From Mycobacterium avium subsp. avium (GTDB taxonomy: Bacteria > Actinomycetota > Actinomycetes > Mycobacteriales > Mycobacteriaceae), in assembly GCF_009741445.1 (NCBI RefSeq), contig NZ_CP046507.1, positions 1,178,001-1,242,000 of the forward strand: a DNA stretch of 64,000 bases, in the 5' to 3' direction. How positions within the stretch are numbered: position 1 is the stretch's first letter; each line of letters starts with the position of its first letter. The notes under the pieces were generated by a model. It searched no databases and was not told the DNA's origin. It saw only the letters and a list, made by a program, of their open reading frames with translations. Both the position numbers and the translations under genes were made by a program. Of the stretch, positions 26,369 to 35,048 are shown piece after piece.

Positions 26369-27889
26369 GAGGCCGTCCCGTCGGTGGTGTTGATCTTGTA
26401 GGCCTCCAACGAGCGGGTCTCGACGGTGGGCAGATCGAGCACGAGTGCGTCGCCGGCGGGGCGGGGTTGTGGGGTGCCGGCGCCGGCGGCCAGGATCGAG
26501 CGCACGTCGGCAGCGCGGAACCGGCGAAACGCAACCGTCCGGCGCAGCGCGTCAATCAAAGCCTGTTCGCCGTGGGCGGCGCCAAGGCCGAGCAGAATGT
26601 CGAGTTCGGATTTCAGTCGGGTGTTGCCGATCGCAGCAGCACCGACGAGGAACTGCTGCGCTTCGGTTCCCAATGCGCAGAATCGTTTCTCTGCTTGGGT
26701 TTTTCGGGCGAGGACCACGCGAGGGTGCGGGTCTGGGTCCGTCGTAGTGTTCATCGAGGATGGACACCTCACCTGGGCTGACGAGCTCGTGCTCGGCCAC
26801 GATCACACCGGTCGCAGGTTCCAACAGGATCAGGGCGCCATGATCGACCACCACCGCCACGGTGGCACCGACGAGCCGCTGAGGCACCGAGTAACGAGCT
26901 GAGCCGTAACGGATGCACGAGAGGCCGTCGACCTTACGGCGCACCGACCCCGAGCCGATCGTCGGCCGCAGCGAGGGCAGCTCCCTCAAGACGGTGCGCT
27001 CGTCAACCAAGCGATCGTTGGGCACGGCGCAGATCTCCGAGTGGACCGTGGCATTGACCTCGGCGCACCATAGTTGCGCCTGGGCGTTGAGGGCACGTAG
27101 GTCGACCTGCTCACCGGCTAACGCAGCTTCGGTCAGCAGCGGCACCGCAAGGTCGTCCTGAGCGTAGCCACAGAGGTTCTCCACGATGCCCTTCGATTGC
27201 GGATCCGCACCGTGGCAGAAGTCCGGAACGAAGCCATAGTGGGACGCGAATCGCACATAATCCGGTGTTGGAACAACAACATTGGCGACGACACCACCTT
27301 TGAGGCAGCCCATCCGGTCGGCCAGGATCTTGGCCGGAACCCCACCGATCGCCTCGAGGGCTTCGGCGATCATCGCCAGCGTGGTCGAGGCTTTCTCGTC
27401 GGCGGCGAACCGCACAAACCGCCACCGCGAATAGGCCAGCACCGCGCAGAACACCATCAACCCCGGTGCAGCTTCGGCCCAATCCATCACCAGATAGTCA
27501 CCGGGTGACCAGACCGCCGGACGGCGTTGATGCCGGTTAGCGTTGCGCCACAATACTTTCTGCTCGGCTACCAGGCGGCGGAAGTTACGGGCCGAGCCCT
27601 GATACCCGGCAGCTCGGGCGATCGGCAGCATCCGCTTCGCCGACATCTTGCCGTGTGATTTCTCGACTCGGGTGGCGACTAGATCGGTGAACGCGTCGAG
27701 GTTGCGTGGCCGTGGTTCCCGCGGGGGCGCGCCACCGGCCTCGGCCCGCTCGATGACCCGCTTGACCGTCTTGTGCGTAGTACCGCACAGCTCGGCCGCG
27801 CCGCGATACGACCCGACCTGGTGATACGCCGAAATGATGTTCATACGCTCCCTTGCAGACTTCAATAGAGCTCCCTGGGCGGTGATCAA
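26365..27889 (-). pseudogene. istA: IS21 transposase IstA, interrupted by a single-base frameshift
   Basis: DDE transposase of the IS21 family. Reading from about TTG 27889 (ATG 27844 is an alternative): a helix-turn-helix region (YHQVGSYRGAAELCGTTHKT), then the catalytic core with VMDWAEA (first Asp), KILADRMG... and DPQSKGIVENLCGYA (final Glu region). The upstream frame then runs off after SILDEHYDGPRPAPSRGPRP, while the natural continuation KTQAEKRFCALGTEAQQFL lies in the next frame, down to a stop at 26365. The switch falls at a run of five T on the + strand (26700-26704); four would restore one frame. Causes could be a real mutation, a sequencing error or programmed slippage. If real, only the C-terminal ~120 residues are lost from IstA. 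Confidence 0.8.
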
Positions 27890-29170
27890 GTGACAGTTGG
27901 CGCTATCACCGTCACCGCCCAGGCCCTCAGCTCCCGGAAAAGACACGACGAGCCCGCAAAGGAGTGGGGACTTCTACCTGGCCACCAGTGGGGACTTCCT
28001 ACTGGCCACAGATGGGGACTTTCTCATGGCCATGGACATGCACTTAATGCGTGGCGCTTGGTGTTGGCGAGCGGGGTGATCCTATGGCATTCGTTTCCGC
28101 TCACTGGACGTATGCCGTGGGCGCCGTTCGTCCAGTTGCTTGGCCTTGGATGCGTTGATGGTTTCTTTGCGGTCTCCGGCTATCTCATCGTCTCGAGCTG
28201 GCTTCGCAACCCGCATCCCGCCCAATACTTCACCGCTCGATGTCTTCGTATTCTCCCGGGTCTGTGGATCTGTCTCGTCTTGACGGCGTTTGTCATCGCT
28301 CCGATAGGTGTGGGCGCCCAGGGCGGTTCGGCCGCGAAACTACTGATGTCCGGCGCTCCGATCGAGTATGTGCTAAAAAACAGTGCGGTTTGGATGGTTA
28401 AGTTCGATATCGGTGGCACACCTCGCGATATTCCAGTTGCGGGTATTTGGAACGGTTCTCTGTGGACATTGGGTTGGGAGGTGCTTTGCTATATCGGCGT
28501 AGCAGTATTTGGTATGCTCGGACTTCTTAGTCGCCGTTGGTTCGTTCCAGGGATATTGGTCCTGGCGCTGTCGTGGTCGGTGTTCTTGCCGGCATGGGGC
28601 GGAATACACGCGATCGCCTCCAATGCTGCGCGATTCGCTGTGATGTTTTCGGCCGGAGCGTTGCTGTATCAATTCCGTAACGTGATTCCGGCTCGGTGGT
28701 CCTTCGTTGCCGTCGGCCTCATTATCGTTGTGGTTTCCTCTGCCGTGCTGCCGAACTACCGGTTGGTGGCGGCCCTTCCGATGGCGTACCTAATCATCGC
28801 TTCGGGTTCGCTCATCCACAATCAAAGGATGAGGTTCCGCACCGATCTATCCTATGGAGTATATATTTATGCGTTTGCAATTCAGCAGTTGCTGGTCCTG
28901 TGTGGATTTGCCGAGATAAATCCAATCGCTTTCTGCGCGATTTCTGTCGCGGCTATTTTGCCGCTCGCCGCGCTCAGTTGGTTCTTGGTCGAGAAACCTG
29001 CATTGTCCTGGAAGAGTCGTCTCCGGCGGAAAAACAGTTCAATTGCGCTAGCCAATATGGAAGATGGTGGATCAGTCGACCGCTCAAATGACATTCCCGG
29101 AAGGCGGGCCCGCTTTATTGGCGAGAAAGCCGAAGATCCTCCCGCGCCGAGCCCAAAACCGGCTTTGTAA
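27890..29170 (+). CDS. Chimeric acyltransferase frame: IS-encoded N-terminus fused to acyltransferase body
   Basis: A continuous 426-codon frame starts at GTG 27890 inside the insertion sequence, crosses its right end without a stop, and continues as the acyltransferase from LNAWRLVLASGVILWHSF to the TAA at 29170. The first ~50 residues are IS-derived and contain the three terminal repeats translated as WGLLPGHQ-WGLPTGHR-WGLSHGHG. The catalytic membrane body (TM1 with R and H, VDGFFAVSGYL, LRILPG, DLSYGVYIYA) is complete. Whether it is expressed depends on outward transcription from the element or read-through from upstream; the Shine-Dalgarno before 27890 is weak. If made, it could retain O-acetyltransferase activity; if not, the locus has lost this step. 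Confidence 0.55.
   Translation: MTVGAITVTAQALSSRKRHDEPAKEWGLLPGHQWGLPTGHRWGLSHGHGHALNAWRLVLASGVILWHSFPLTGRMPWAPFVQLLGLGCVDGFFAVSGYLIVSSWLRNPHPAQYFTARCLRILPGLWICLVLTAFVIAPIGVGAQGGSAAKLLMSGAPIEYVLKNSAVWMVKFDIGGTPRDIPVAGIWNGSLWTLGWEVLCYIGVAVFGMLGLLSRRWFVPGILVLALSWSVFLPAWGGIHAIASNAARFAVMFSAGALLYQFRNVIPARWSFVAVGLIIVVVSSAVLPNYRLVAALPMAYLIIASGSLIHNQRMRFRTDLSYGVYIYAFAIQQLLVLCGFAEINPIAFCAISVAAILPLAALSWFLVEKPALSWKSRLRRKNSSIALANMEDGGSVDRSNDIPGRRARFIGEKAEDPPAPSPKPAL
28039..28043. repeat. Target-site duplication, right copy (TGCAC)
   Basis: Matches the left copy at 25501-25505 and joins the element to the interrupted acyltransferase codon (Leu, CTT when the flanks are rejoined). Confidence 0.85.
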
Positions 29171-29383
29171 GGCGTTGTGTTCCGGCTGAGAGCCGGTCGG
29201 TGGTCAAGCGATTCACCACTCAACGCGGGACCCATCCAATACTGTTGCCAGCCAAGACGGTTGCGAGCGCTGACCAGAAAGCGATGATGTTTCTGGGTGC
29301 TCGTGCGGTTCGGAAGCTGCACGTTCGGAACGTCACTATGTTGTGGCGTCCGCACTGCGCTGGCCGGGAACTGGCGGGCCGAC

Positions 29384-30175
29384 TTAAGCGGTGGCTTCAG
29401 CGGCCAATCGATAGCCGCGCACGGCTATGGGGATAAACACGGCGATCAGCACGACCGCCCACGCAAAAGTTATGGCCAAGGGCCACAAGATGGGGCCTCC
29501 GTGGGCGAGGGACCGCATCGCCTCGATGGGTGGCGATATTGGTTGCATGCGGATCAATGGTCGTGCCCAATCCGGGAACAGCTTGATGGGCGTGGCACCA
29601 GGATTGACGAACGCCAGCGCGAAGGTGGCGCTCAACAGCCAGGTCATCGCCGTTCGGCCCTTCTTTCGGACCGCCATCGCCATTACCAGCGCCGTGAACC
29701 CAGTTACGGTGATCGACGGGATCAGAAGGAAAAGCAGTGCAGCGGCCCAGCCGTTCGTGAAGCGTAGCCCCATGGCCAGCGCGATGGCTGTGATCAGGAT
29801 GGTGCCAATGAGTGCGCGCACCACTTCAGCGATCACCCACCCGGTAACCGCGCTGGCCCGGTGTATGGGCAGCACCCACATCCGACTGAGCACGCGGGAT
29901 TCACGGTCTATGGTGATCCCGACCGAGTTGCCGAGCGAACCGAACAGAGCGGATATCACTGCGCACATGGGTGCTATGCCGTAAACGCTTCCGATGCCGG
30001 TGACCTGGTGCACCCGCTCGCCCAGCACAATTTGGTAGGCAAAAAGAAGAAAGATGGGAAGCAACAGCGAGCCCATGAGGACTGCCTGGTCACGCCTCCA
30101 TCGCAGCAGGAGTCGCCCCGCCTGCACCAAGCTCTGGGTCAACAGGGAACCTTGTGGCTGTAGGCGATGTGCCAC
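29384..30175 (-). CDS. drrC: ABC-2 type transport permease DrrC
   Basis: Membrane component of a daunorubicin-resistance-type ABC exporter, 263 residues with six hydrophobic segments (for example AVLMGSLLLPIFLLFAYQIV, IGTILITAIALAMGLRF and LWPLAITFAWAVVLIAVFIP). The conserved loop RxxSRMWVLPIHRASAV precedes TM3. The open frame extends to 30487, but GTG 30175 is chosen: it shares one base with the TAG of drrB, is the natural translationally coupled start, and gives the usual family length. Drr transporters in GPL and PDIM loci move complex lipids across the membrane. It is the last gene of the leftward operon and conventionally marks the right edge of the serovar-specific region. Confidence 0.88.
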   Translation of the reverse strand: MAHRLQPQGSLLTQSLVQAGRLLLRWRRDQAVLMGSLLLPIFLLFAYQIVLGERVHQVTGIGSVYGIAPMCAVISALFGSLGNSVGITIDRESRVLSRMWVLPIHRASAVTGWVIAEVVRALIGTILITAIALAMGLRFTNGWAAALLFLLIPSITVTGFTALVMAMAVRKKGRTAMTWLLSATFALAFVNPGATPIKLFPDWARPLIRMQPISPPIEAMRSLAHGGPILWPLAITFAWAVVLIAVFIPIAVRGYRLAAEATA

Positions 30176-30915
30176 TAGCCGCGCCTTTGCATCCGCAGCG
30201 TGATTGCGCCGAAGACCAGCACCATGCCCGCACACCAGGCCAGGGCGGCCGTCGCATTGCTGAGCACCACACGTCCGGCAGCTAAGCCGCGCAGTGTCTC
30301 GGCGAATTGCGACACCGGTTGGTTGCGGACAAACGGTTGCAGCCAGGCTGGGAATGTCTGTTCCGGGGCAAGTCCGGTGGACAGCATGAACAGCAGTAGC
30401 TGGGGGACAAAGAGCAAATGGCTGGCCCCCTGGACGCTCTTGGCGCGAGATCCCACTGCATCGGCACCCAGCGTCACGGCCAAGCACAACAACAGCGCTA
30501 TGAAGAGAAACGCCATCGCATAGCCCAGTCCGCCCGTTATGCGGAAACCAAAGGCGTAACCGGCAACCATCGCGACAACCAGGGACAGCAGCGCCCGCAT
30601 CAAGGTTGCCGCAACGCGTGCGGTCACCGTGGCGGCCGCGGCGATGGGCAGCGTTCGCATTCGCTCCCCGAACCCGAAAAGATGGTCGCGTGCCGCACGG
30701 TCCGCCGTGAGCAGTCCTAGGACGATCATCGACTGAACCACCACCGCGGGCAGCAGGTACTGCGAATAGCTGATCCGGCCGGTGTCAATCAGCCCATGCA
30801 ACGCCACGGTGAAGCCTGCCAAATACGCTGCGGGCGAGACTATCTCGAAGATCATCTCGCCGTCGCGTGCCGCGGACTTCAGCGAGCGTTCGGTCAGTGC
30901 GGCCAAAACGCTCAT
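30175..30915 (-). CDS. drrB: ABC-2 type transport permease DrrB
   Basis: A 246-residue permease paralogous to DrrC, with six predicted membrane segments (AAYLAGFTVALHGLID, YLLPAVVVQSMIVLGLL and AMAFLFIALLLCLAVTLGAD among them) and the loop FGERMRTLPIAAAATVTARV. It should pair with DrrC and two DrrA subunits. Its ATG overlaps the stop of drrA by four bases (30912-30915) and its stop overlaps drrC by one base, so the three genes form one coupled unit. Probable substrate: GPL or a biosynthetic intermediate, inferred from position. Confidence 0.9.
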   Translation of the reverse strand: MSVLAALTERSLKSAARDGEMIFEIVSPAAYLAGFTVALHGLIDTGRISYSQYLLPAVVVQSMIVLGLLTADRAARDHLFGFGERMRTLPIAAAATVTARVAATLMRALLSLVVAMVAGYAFGFRITGGLGYAMAFLFIALLLCLAVTLGADAVGSRAKSVQGASHLLFVPQLLLFMLSTGLAPEQTFPAWLQPFVRNQPVSQFAETLRGLAAGRVVLSNATAALAWCAGMVLVFGAITLRMQRRG

Positions 30916-31859
30916 GGTCGCGCGACGGTCCGTTCGGTTAGGTGCAGGAACGCCTCGTCCAGCGAGGGCTTGCGCAGCAAGATGTCGGCGAGCTCGAGCC
31001 CCAGCGCGTCCACGCGGCGGAATACCTCGACCAGGGTCGCCACGCCGTCCGGGGCGAACACCGATACCGAACCGGTGTCGTTGTCGATATCAACCCCGTC
31101 AAGGCCGGTCAGCGTGGCCACTACCTGGGGCAGGTCGGCGGGGTTGGCCGGGGTCACCTGGCAGTAGCTGGTCCCCACCGCCCGCTTGAGTTCCTCGGAC
31201 GTGCCGCTGGCGATCACCCGCCCGTGATCGATGACGACGATCGAGTCGCTCAGCACGTCGGCCTCTTCCAGGTACTGGGTGGTCAGCAGCACGGTAATGC
31301 CCTGCACCCGCAGCGAGCTCACCAGCGCCCACACGTCGCGGCGGCTGCGCGGGTCCAGCCCGGTGGTCGGCTCGTCGAGGAAGAGCACCTTGGGCGGCAC
31401 CACCAGGGCGCTGGCCAAATCGACGCGGCGGAACATGCCCCCGGAGTAGGTCGACAGCCGCCGGTCGGCGGCGTCGACCAGGTTGAACTGTTCGAGCAGT
31501 TCGTCGGCGCGGGCCTTCGCCCGCCGCCGATTGAGTCCGCGCAGCCTGCTGAACAGCACCAGGTTCTCCCGGCCGGTCAGCATGGGGTCCAGTCCGGTGA
31601 ACTGCCCGGCCATCCCAATGCTGGCACGTACCTCCGCCGGCCGGCGGACGACGTCATGCCCGGCGACGCTGGCCCGGCCCGACGTCGGGCGGATCAGCGT
31701 AGACAAGATGTTGATCGTGGTGGTTTTGCCCGCGCCGTTGTGGCCGAGCAGCCCGCACACCGTCCCGGCCGGAACCGAGAAGTCCACTCCGGCCAGTGCG
31801 ACCGTGCTTCCCCCGAATTTCTTTGTGAGGCCTTCGACCTCGATCGCCGGTGCGCTCAC
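30912..31859 (-). CDS. drrA: ABC transporter ATP-binding protein DrrA
   Basis: A 315-residue nucleotide-binding subunit. Walker A is LLGHNGAGKTTTINIL, the ABC signature is TYSGGMFRRVDLASAL, Walker B is VLFLDEPTTGLDPRS, and LLTTQYLEEADVLSD contains the Q/H-loop region. A ~90-residue C-terminal domain follows, as in DrrA of daunorubicin resistance and mycobacterial lipid exporters. It powers DrrB/DrrC. There are 212 bases between it and mmpL4b, so it may have its own promoter although all six genes point the same way. Confidence 0.93.
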   Translation of the reverse strand: MSAPAIEVEGLTKKFGGSTVALAGVDFSVPAGTVCGLLGHNGAGKTTTINILSTLIRPTSGRASVAGHDVVRRPAEVRASIGMAGQFTGLDPMLTGRENLVLFSRLRGLNRRRAKARADELLEQFNLVDAADRRLSTYSGGMFRRVDLASALVVPPKVLFLDEPTTGLDPRSRRDVWALVSSLRVQGITVLLTTQYLEEADVLSDSIVVIDHGRVIASGTSEELKRAVGTSYCQVTPANPADLPQVVATLTGLDGVDIDNDTGSVSVFAPDGVATLVEVFRRVDALGLELADILLRKPSLDEAFLHLTERTVARP

Positions 31860-32071
31860 GGTTGGAGTATTTCACGGTGCGCACCGCCGTGTCGGCGGTA
31901 TAGGTGGAAAGCGATCCGGGGCAGGGCACCGGCCTTTGCCGACCCGCTCGCCAAACCCGTTCGCGGCGGGGGAGTTCCGAATGTCCGGGGCAAAACCATT
32001 GACGTCCAATCCTTTTCGCCGAACGCGTCGACCGTTTCGCGGCCAACGCCGGGTGAGGCGACGAGAAGCAC

Positions 32072-34990
32072 CTAGGCGGTCGGCCTGGGGACCGGGATTT
32101 CGGCCGTGTCGGCGTCCGCGTCGTCGTTCTGGTGCAGCAGGACGCGCACCGACCGCCGGGTTCCCTCGGACCGAAGCAGCTGGCTGGCCGGTCGCCGCCG
32201 CACCAGCTGCGGCCACCAGAACCAGCGTCCGAGCAGCGCGGCGATGGTGGGCGTCATGAACGAGCGCACGATCAAGGTGTCGAACATCAGACCCAGACCG
32301 ATGGTGGTACCGACCTGACCGATGATGCGCAGGTCGCTGACCACCATCGAAGCCATGGTGAAGGCGAACACCAAACCGGCGTTGGTGACCACCTTGCCGG
32401 TGCCGCCCATCGCCCGAATGATCCCGGTATTGATCCCGGCGGAGATTTCCTCCTTCATCCGGGACACCAGCAGCAGGTTGTAGTCCGATCCCACCGCCAG
32501 CAAGACGATGACCGACATCGGCAGCACCATCCAGTACAGCTGGATGCCGAAGATGTACTGCCAGATCAGCACCGACAACCCGAACGAGGCGCCCAGCGAC
32601 AGCGTCACCGTGCCGACGATGACCAGCGCGGCGATGAAGCTTCGGGTCAGAATCAGCATGATGATGAAGATCAGGCACAGCGCCCCGACGCCGGCGATGA
32701 ACAGGTCGTAGGTGGATCCGTCCCGGAAGTCCTTGAACGTCGACGCGGTGCCGGCGAGGTAGACCTTGGCGTTCTCCAGGGGAGTGTTCTTGAGCGCCTC
32801 CTCGGCCGCCGATCTGATCTTGTCGATCCGGTTCAGGGCTTCCGAGGTGGCCGGGTCGCCCCGGTGCGAAATGATGAAGCGGGCCGCCTTTCCGTCGGGC
32901 GACAGGAACTGGCTCATCGCCTTCTTGAAGTCCGCGTTGTCGAAGATGTCCGGGGGCAGATAGAACGAGTCGTCATTCTTGGACGCATCGAACGCCTCGC
33001 CCATGGCGGTGGCATCCTTGCTATTGCTGTCCATCTGGCCGATGATCCCGGACATGGTGCTGTGGTTGGTCAGCATCATCCTGAGCATGTCCTCCGACAT
33101 CGCGATCATCGGTGGATATTGCTCGAGCAGCTGCGGCATCAGCCGGTCCATGTGATCGAGGTCTTGCAGCAGGTACGTCATCTTGTCGCTGAGCGTGTCG
33201 ACGCCGTCGAGCGTTTCAAAGATGTTCCGCAACGACCAGCATATCGGGATGTCGTAGCAGTGCTTCTCCCAGTAGAAGTAGCTGCGCAGCGGACGCCAGA
33301 AGTCCTCGAAGTCCGACATCTTGTCCCGCAATTCCCAAAGGACGGTGGCCATTTCCTTGGTCTTGACGATCGAGTCGTGCGTGATGTCGGTGAGCCGCTT
33401 CTGCAGCTCGTAGATGTGCCTCATGATCTCGATCTGCTTGCGCATCAAGTCGGCCTGCACGAGCATGTCGTCCATCCGAGCCTTCATGTACCGGATGTCT
33501 TGATGCATGGTGGCCTGCTGCATGCTGAGCAGGAACGGGATCGACGTGTGCTGGATCGGCGTGCCTTCGGGACGGGTGATGCCCTGCACACGAGAAATCC
33601 CGTGAACCCCGAAGACTCCCTTGGCAAGTCGATGCAGCACCAGGAAATCGGCGGGGTTACGCATGTCGTGGTCAGCTTCGATCATCAAGAGCTCGGGCAT
33701 CATCCGCGACTGGGTGAAATGCCGGTCGGCGGCCGCGTATCCGACGTTGGCCGGAACACTGTCGGGCATGTAGAGCCGGTTGTTGTAGCTGGTCTTGTAG
33801 CCCGGCAGGGTGACCAGGCCGACCAGGGCGACCGCGATGGTGGCAGTCAGGATGGGCGCGGGCCAGCGGACGATCGCTGTCCCGATCCGGCGCCACCGGC
33901 CGAAGCCGATGGCGCGCTTGGGATCGAAGAGGCCGAAGCCGCCGCCGACGGTCAGCACCGCCGGAACCAGCGTCAGGGCGATGAACACCGAGATGAGCAT
34001 GCCCACCGAACACGGCAGGCCCATGGTCTGGAAGATGGGCATCCGGGTGAAGCTCAGGCACAACATCGCGCCGGCGATGGTCAAACCCGAACCCAACACC
34101 ACCGGGGCGACGCTGCGATAGGTGGTGAAGTACGCCGTCGCGCGGTCCTCGCCGGCCTGACGCGCCTCTTGATAACGGCCGAAAAAGAAGATGGCATAGT
34201 CGGTTCCGGCCGCCATCGCCAGGGCCACCAGCAGGTTGACGGCAAACGTCGACAACGGCATCAGATTGTTGTTGGCGACGAAGGCGATCACGCCCCGCGC
34301 GGCGAAGACTTCGATGCCCACCGTGAGCAACAGCAACACGACGGTGGTGACCGAGCGGTAGACGAAGAGCAGCACGATGAAAATGATCAGCGCGCCGATC
34401 AGGGTCATCTTCAGGATCGAGCGGTCACCGGCGAGCTGCATATCGGAGAACAACGCCGCGGGCCCGGTGACGTAGGCATTCAGTCCGGCGGGCGGTGGGA
34501 TCCGCGCGATCACGTCGCGGACGGCCGCCACTGATTCCTGACCCAGCGTGGTGCCCTGGTTGCCGGCCAGATTCAACTGCACGTAGACGGCCTTGCCGTC
34601 CGGGCTTTGCGCGCCCGCCTGGGTGAGGCGATCTCCCCACAGGTCCTGCACGTGCTCGACATGCTTTGTGTCGTTGCGTAATTCACGAACCAGCTTGTCG
34701 TAATAGGCATGCGCGTCATCGCCCAGCTGCTGCTGCCCCTCGAGCACCAGCATGGCGAAGCTGTCCGAATCGGACTCTTTGAAGTCCCGGCCCATGCGCT
34801 GCATGGCCTGCACCGCCGGCGCGTCCTGCGGCGCCAACGGCACCGAATGCTGCTGACCGACGATCTCCAGCCGTGGCACGCCGAACGTCACCAACAGCGT
34901 CAGCGCCACCCAGCCGAGGATGATGAACACCGCCAGCCGGCGGATGACCCGCGCAAAAGCCCCGGGAGGCCGGACGCGTTCGGTAGTCAT
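32072..34990 (-). CDS. mmpL4b: MmpL-family RND lipid exporter (MmpL4b)
   Basis: RND-superfamily transporter of 972 residues with twelve membrane segments and two large extracytoplasmic loops. Signature motifs for proton relay are [20 protein letters not shown] in TM4 and [17 protein letters not shown] in TM10. The second porter loop holds the long methionine-rich helical hairpin characteristic of GPL MmpL4 proteins (about residues 480-680, e.g. [20 protein letters not shown]). In GPL producers MmpL4a and MmpL4b are both needed to bring GPL to the surface. It follows mmpL4a after 58 bases; the ATG at 34990 gives the typical short charged N-terminus before TM1 ([20 protein letters not shown]). 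Confidence 0.93.
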   Translation of the reverse strand: MTTERVRPPGAFARVIRRLAVFIILGWVALTLLVTFGVPRLEIVGQQHSVPLAPQDAPAVQAMQRMGRDFKESDSDSFAMLVLEGQQQLGDDAHAYYDKLVRELRNDTKHVEHVQDLWGDRLTQAGAQSPDGKAVYVQLNLAGNQGTTLGQESVAAVRDVIARIPPPAGLNAYVTGPAALFSDMQLAGDRSILKMTLIGALIIFIVLLFVYRSVTTVVLLLLTVGIEVFAARGVIAFVANNNLMPLSTFAVNLLVALAMAAGTDYAIFFFGRYQEARQAGEDRATAYFTTYRSVAPVVLGSGLTIAGAMLCLSFTRMPIFQTMGLPCSVGMLISVFIALTLVPAVLTVGGGFGLFDPKRAIGFGRWRRIGTAIVRWPAPILTATIAVALVGLVTLPGYKTSYNNRLYMPDSVPANVGYAAADRHFTQSRMMPELLMIEADHDMRNPADFLVLHRLAKGVFGVHGISRVQGITRPEGTPIQHTSIPFLLSMQQATMHQDIRYMKARMDDMLVQADLMRKQIEIMRHIYELQKRLTDITHDSIVKTKEMATVLWELRDKMSDFEDFWRPLRSYFYWEKHCYDIPICWSLRNIFETLDGVDTLSDKMTYLLQDLDHMDRLMPQLLEQYPPMIAMSEDMLRMMLTNHSTMSGIIGQMDSNSKDATAMGEAFDASKNDDSFYLPPDIFDNADFKKAMSQFLSPDGKAARFIISHRGDPATSEALNRIDKIRSAAEEALKNTPLENAKVYLAGTASTFKDFRDGSTYDLFIAGVGALCLIFIIMLILTRSFIAALVIVGTVTLSLGASFGLSVLIWQYIFGIQLYWMVLPMSVIVLLAVGSDYNLLLVSRMKEEISAGINTGIIRAMGGTGKVVTNAGLVFAFTMASMVVSDLRIIGQVGTTIGLGLMFDTLIVRSFMTPTIAALLGRWFWWPQLVRRRPASQLLRSEGTRRSVRVLLHQNDDADADTAEIPVPRPTA

Positions 34991-35048
34991 GCTGCCCTCA
35001 CGTTGTTCACCACGATTGCCGTTTCCATCCTGAAGTGGAAAGCGCCGC

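Larger units (their letters stand above)
25506..28038 (-). mobile_element. IS21-family insertion sequence (istA-istB), 2533 bp
   Basis: The ends are defined by imperfect terminal inverted repeats (TGTCAATGGCCA at the left, TGTCCATGGCCA reading inward from the right) and by 5-bp direct duplication TGCAC. Inside each end are repeated GGCCA...AAGTCCCC boxes: two at the left (25513-25530, 25537-25553) and three at the right (27966-27983, 27990-28007, 28014-28031) spaced 24 bases, the multiple-terminal-repeat arrangement of IS21. Cargo is the transposase istA (frameshifted) and the ATPase helper istB, read leftward. Sharp ends and an intact duplication indicate a fairly recent insertion. Confidence 0.93.
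25466..29170 (+). pseudogene. Second O-acyltransferase gene, split by an IS21-family element
   Basis: The 5' part (25466-25505) encodes MRLGQVFDPRANA and the 3' part (28044-29170) continues LNAWRLVLASGVILWHSFPL. Removing the element and one copy of the target duplication restores a continuous frame of about 390 residues. The two parts together align with the intact acyltransferase at 1934 (QVFDTRINALNVWRLVLASG). Acyltransferase_3 features are all in the 3' part: TM1 with conserved R and H, VDGFFAVSGYLIVSSWLRNP, RCLRILPG and about ten hydrophobic segments. Original job: O-acetylation of a GPL sugar. The insertion sits between the short cytoplasmic tail and TM1, so the catalytic body is untouched; see the chimeric frame entry at 27890. 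It precedes the leftward drr genes, ending convergent to drrC. Confidence 0.85.

Noticed and set aside
26696..26710. Programmed ribosomal frameshifting to make full IstA
   Set aside because: A five-base homopolymer alone, without a visible stimulatory structure, is weak evidence; a simple indel is the simpler reading, so it is listed only as a possibility.
29384..30487. DrrC extended to 30487
   Set aside because: The extension lies wholly inside drrB in another frame; the coupled GTG at 30175 gives the family length.
32132..34534. An 800-codon + strand frame over mmpL4b
   Set aside because: Low-complexity His/Asp/Gln/Arg translation, a shadow of the RND transporter on the other strand.
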